Below, one piece after another: positions 61,514 to 64,000 of a stretch of 64,000 bases of DNA (the stretch's first letter is position 1; each line of letters begins with the position of its first letter). Under the pieces are notes generated by a model. That model was not told where the DNA came from. It saw only the letters and a program-made list of their open reading frames with translations, and made no database searches. This stretch comes from Thermoplasmata archaeon (GTDB taxonomy: Archaea > Thermoplasmatota > Thermoplasmata > Lutacidiplasmatales > UBA184): assembly GCA_035532555.1 (NCBI GenBank), contig DATKQS010000024.1:98262-162261 (forward strand). Reading direction: 5' to 3'. The position numbers were made by a program, and so were the translations under genes.

Positions 61514-63421
61514 TCACTTGCCCTCGAATTTGGGGGGGCGCCGCTCCAGGAACGCACGCATCCCTTCGGTGCGGTCGCGCGTGCCGAACGTGTGGCCGGC
61601 CGATTGGCCCTCGAGGTAGAGGGCCGCGGAGAGCGGTGCGTCCATGCCATCGTCGATCACTCGTTTGATCCAACGCACCCCGAGCGGTGCGCGGCTCGCG
61701 ATCGTCTCGGCGAGCTTCTGGGTCTCCTCCCGGGCCGTGTCCGCGGGATAGACCTGCGCGACGAAGCCGAGGCGAAGGGCTTCCTCCGCCCCCACGGGAA
61801 TCCCCGTGTAGATCAGCCACTTGGTCTTCGCCCTGCCGATGAGACGGGTGAGTCGCGAGGCTCCCCCCATGCCGGGGTGGATCCCGACCGTCACCTCGGG
61901 AAGCCCAAGCTGGGCACCTTGCGCCGCGACGATGAAGTCGGCTGCCAGCGCGAGCTCGAGACCCCCCCCGAGCGCGTATCCCTCGACCAGCGCGATCACG
62001 GGCCCCGGGAACGCTTCGACACGGCGCGCGGCGCGCTGACCGATGTAGCCGAACTCGACGCCCTCGGAGAGGCTCTTGCGCTCCATCTCGGCGATGTCCG
62101 CACCGGCCGCGAACACTGGGGAGGAGCCGGCGAGGACGACCGCCCGGACCTTCGGATCGGACTCGAGGCCGTGGAACGCACGTTCGATCTGCTCCAGGAG
62201 ATCGGAGTTGAGGGAGTTGAGCACCTCCGGTCGGTCGAGCAGGACCCATGCGACCGGACCACGATGTTCGACCCGTACGTAGCGCATCGGCCAGCGAGTA
62301 TCGCCCGCCGCGGCCCGCCGTCGCAGTTCCGCAGAGATCGGGAAGGCGTCGCCCCACCGCTTTGCATACTGCTCGACCAGGCGCAGTCCCTCGGGGATGC
62401 CGATCGACGAGAGCTGGGCGAACGGTCCCCAGGCCCGACGCAGTCCGACCGTCGCGCCTCGATCGGTCGCCTCGGGCGTGGCGACGGCCTCCTCGACGAG
62501 CCGGGTCGCGATCCCTATCGTCAGGCCGAGGAAGCGCTCGCGTGCTGCGGTCTTGTGCTGAGGCTCGACCGCCGTCTCCTTCCACGCCCAGGGCGTGCCC
62601 GAGCGGAGCTGCTCCTCGAGGCGACGGGACGGCGCGTAGGCCGCTCCGAAGGCGGCGTGCAGCGACTCTTGCGAATGCGCCGCGATCGGGATCCCGGTCA
62701 CGTTCATCAGCTCGAAAGGGCCGAGGGTGGCCCCGAACAGCTCGCGCCCGACCTCTTCGATCGTCGCGAGGCTCGCCACGCCCTCTTCCGCGAGACGCGC
62801 GGCCTCGTTCAGGTACGGGACGAAGTAGCGGTTGACCGCGAAGCCGGCTCGGTCCGCGACGCGGATCGGCACCTTGCGCGTGAGGTAGGCGAACTGCTCG
62901 AGCGCGTCCAGGACCCCGGGGTCGGTGGACTCCCCACCGATCACCTCGAGGAGCTTGTTGATTGCGGCGGGGAAGAAGAAGTGCAGGCCCGCGAAGCGCT
63001 CCGGGTGCGGGGAGCCCCGGGAGAGCTCGGTCACGGAGAGCGAGGAGGTGTTCGTCGCGACGAGCGCCTGGGCCGTTACGAGCGGACCGAGCTCGCCGAG
63101 GAGCTTCGCCTTGACCCCTCGGTCCTCGAACACGGCCTCGATCACGAGGGCGGCCCCGTCGACCGCGGCACGAAGATCGGTCGTGAACGAGATGCGGCCG
63201 AGGATCTCCTCGCGCCGGGCCGGCGTTAGCTTCTTGCGTTGGATCGCGCCCGCGAGCATCTTCTCGATGAGGCCGCGGCCGCGCTCGAGCATCGGCGCAT
63301 CGACGTCCCGAACCCGGACCGTGAAACCGGATTGGGCGCACGTTTGCGCGATCCCGCTGCCCATGTTGCCGGCGCCGATGACGGCGATCACCGCGGGCGG
63401 TCGGACCGATGGGATCTCCAT
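61514..63421 (-). CDS. 3-hydroxyacyl-CoA dehydrogenase/enoyl-CoA hydratase fusion
   Basis: A 635-residue bifunctional enzyme. The N-terminal half is a 3-hydroxyacyl-CoA dehydrogenase: NAD motif VIGAGNMGSGIAQ, ATNTSSLS, HFFFPA and the C-terminal FELMNVTGI segment. The C-terminal part (about residues 385-635) is an enoyl-CoA hydratase with SSPVFAAGADIAEM and the oxyanion/catalytic segment VEGYALGGGLELALAADF...LPEVTVGIHPGMGG. This dehydrogenase-first order is common in archaea for beta-oxidation or crotonyl-CoA conversion. A TATA-like gtaaatac lies about 35-42 bases upstream. Confidence 0.93.
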   Translation of the reverse strand: MEIPSVRPPAVIAVIGAGNMGSGIAQTCAQSGFTVRVRDVDAPMLERGRGLIEKMLAGAIQRKKLTPARREEILGRISFTTDLRAAVDGAALVIEAVFEDRGVKAKLLGELGPLVTAQALVATNTSSLSVTELSRGSPHPERFAGLHFFFPAAINKLLEVIGGESTDPGVLDALEQFAYLTRKVPIRVADRAGFAVNRYFVPYLNEAARLAEEGVASLATIEEVGRELFGATLGPFELMNVTGIPIAAHSQESLHAAFGAAYAPSRRLEEQLRSGTPWAWKETAVEPQHKTAARERFLGLTIGIATRLVEEAVATPEATDRGATVGLRRAWGPFAQLSSIGIPEGLRLVEQYAKRWGDAFPISAELRRRAAAGDTRWPMRYVRVEHRGPVAWVLLDRPEVLNSLNSDLLEQIERAFHGLESDPKVRAVVLAGSSPVFAAGADIAEMERKSLSEGVEFGYIGQRAARRVEAFPGPVIALVEGYALGGGLELALAADFIVAAQGAQLGLPEVTVGIHPGMGGASRLTRLIGRAKTKWLIYTGIPVGAEEALRLGFVAQVYPADTAREETQKLAETIASRAPLGVRWIKRVIDDGMDAPLSAALYLEGQSAGHTFGTRDRTEGMRAFLERRPPKFEGK

Positions 63422-63597
63422 GAACGAAGGTGCCTCTGGCCCGCGTCAGGAATGGGGTGTATTTACAGTTCGGGCCGTCTCGCCTCGGAAGGAGCTCGGG
63501 GCCCGGCATCGGCGCCGAGGGCCGCACCTCCGGTGGGTATCGGGGGTCGGGCCGCGCGTCCTCCACAAGTTAAGGGGGGCGGCGCTCCGGGGGTACG

Positions 63598-64000
63598 ATG
63601 GCCACCTTAGAGGACGAGCGGGCAGCGGACGCCGCGCTCGAGACCGAAGCGCAGCTCGTCTTGACGCTGGGGGGATACGCGCTCGAGCTCGCCGGTGCCC
63701 GGCTCGTCACGAACGAGCACGTAGCCGTCCCCCGGTTCAACTTCGTGCAGGAGCTCGGCATCGCACGGGAGCGCCAGACGGCGTTCTTCGAGCGCGCGCT
63801 GGATCACTACTTCCAGCGCGCCCTCCGTCCGACCTTCCGCGTCCCCGTTCCCGTCCCCGCGTACCTGGACACCAACCTGCGCCGGCTCGGGTTCCAAGCC
63901 CGGCCCGAGCCCCTGACGGTCCTCGTGGGGGAGCCCCGGGCAACGCGCGCGAGTCGAGGACCGACCCGGGTGCGGATCGCGAAGGAGTCCGAACTCGACC
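63598..64000 (+). CDS. Start of a gene cut by the window edge, possible GNAT acetyltransferase
   Basis: The frame opens with ATG at 63598 and stays open to the last base (134 codons), so the 3' end is missing. The N-terminal part is an alpha/beta region with RLVTNEHVAVPRFNFVQEL, FFERALDHYFQRALRPTFRV and LRRLGFQARPEPLTVLV, then RIAKESELD, which resembles the N-terminal extension plus the first strand of a GNAT domain. The family call is tentative. The gene is divergent from the fused beta-oxidation gene. Confidence 0.5.
   Translation, partial: MATLEDERAADAALETEAQLVLTLGGYALELAGARLVTNEHVAVPRFNFVQELGIARERQTAFFERALDHYFQRALRPTFRVPVPVPAYLDTNLRRLGFQARPEPLTVLVGEPRATRASRGPTRVRIAKESELD

Overview
The window is GC-rich DNA from an archaeon, most probably an uncultured Thermoplasmatota-like lineage (the phylum is inferred). 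The archaeal markers are: archaeal release factor 1 with NIKS and GGQ motifs, the small subunit of the RFC clamp loader, a 53-residue Sec61-beta subunit, archaeosine tRNA-guanine transglycosylase with its long C-terminal part, Kae1 of the KEOPS complex, Taw1 for wyosine, a THUMP-type tRNA methyltransferase and a geranylgeranyl reductase. Many genes have an A/T-rich TATA-like box about 25-30 bases before the start codon, as expected for leaderless archaeal transcripts. Coding density is high, with many 4-base ATGA/GTGA overlaps.

Layout. 1-9.2 kb: M50 protease end, tRNA/RNA modification genes, a phosphohexomutase, a TauE-DUF1634 transporter pair, a GH15 glucoamylase, a radical SAM/SPASM protein and a small surface protein. 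9.2-14.2 kb: tRNA-Arg(CCT) followed by an integrated ~4.9 kb element with a tyrosine recombinase, a nuclease-like protein, an unknown protein and an HUH rolling-circle initiator. It is flanked by 21-base direct repeats of the 5' part of the tRNA gene. 14.2-25 kb: regulator, surface protein, release factor, thioredoxin, Moco genes moaB/moaC joined to rfcS, an S49 protease, Sec61-beta, a HAD phosphatase and Taw1.

25-34.5 kb: a sugar block. A ROK (polyphosphate-type) glucokinase faces a six-gene operon transcribed tkt, transaldolase-phosphoglucose isomerase fusion, HAD, gnd, zwf, pgl. With the glucoamylase it encodes a full bacterial-type oxidative pentose phosphate route, rare in archaea. 34.7-38.7 kb: a metal block with a 33-residue peptide carrying 13 cysteines, a methyltransferase, a Met-rich secreted protein, a YHS-type copper P-type ATPase, a 46-residue YHS protein and a rhodanese.

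39-48.3 kb: a bactofilin-like protein with a winged-helix partner, uracil-DNA glycosylase, TgtA, a second copy of the surface protein seen at 15.4 kb, Kae1, geranylgeranyl reductase and a secreted membrane protein. 48.3-50.2 kb: an IS607-type element (serine recombinase plus TnpB) squeezed between that protein's start codon and the 3' end of an M56 peptidase gene paired with a BlaI-type repressor. 51.6-64 kb: a reverse transsulfuration operon ending in cysS, a dehydrogenase, a very large surface protein with cytoplasmic zinc ribbons, SahH-GcvH, a fused hydroxyacyl-CoA dehydrogenase/enoyl-CoA hydratase, and the start of a gene cut by the window edge.
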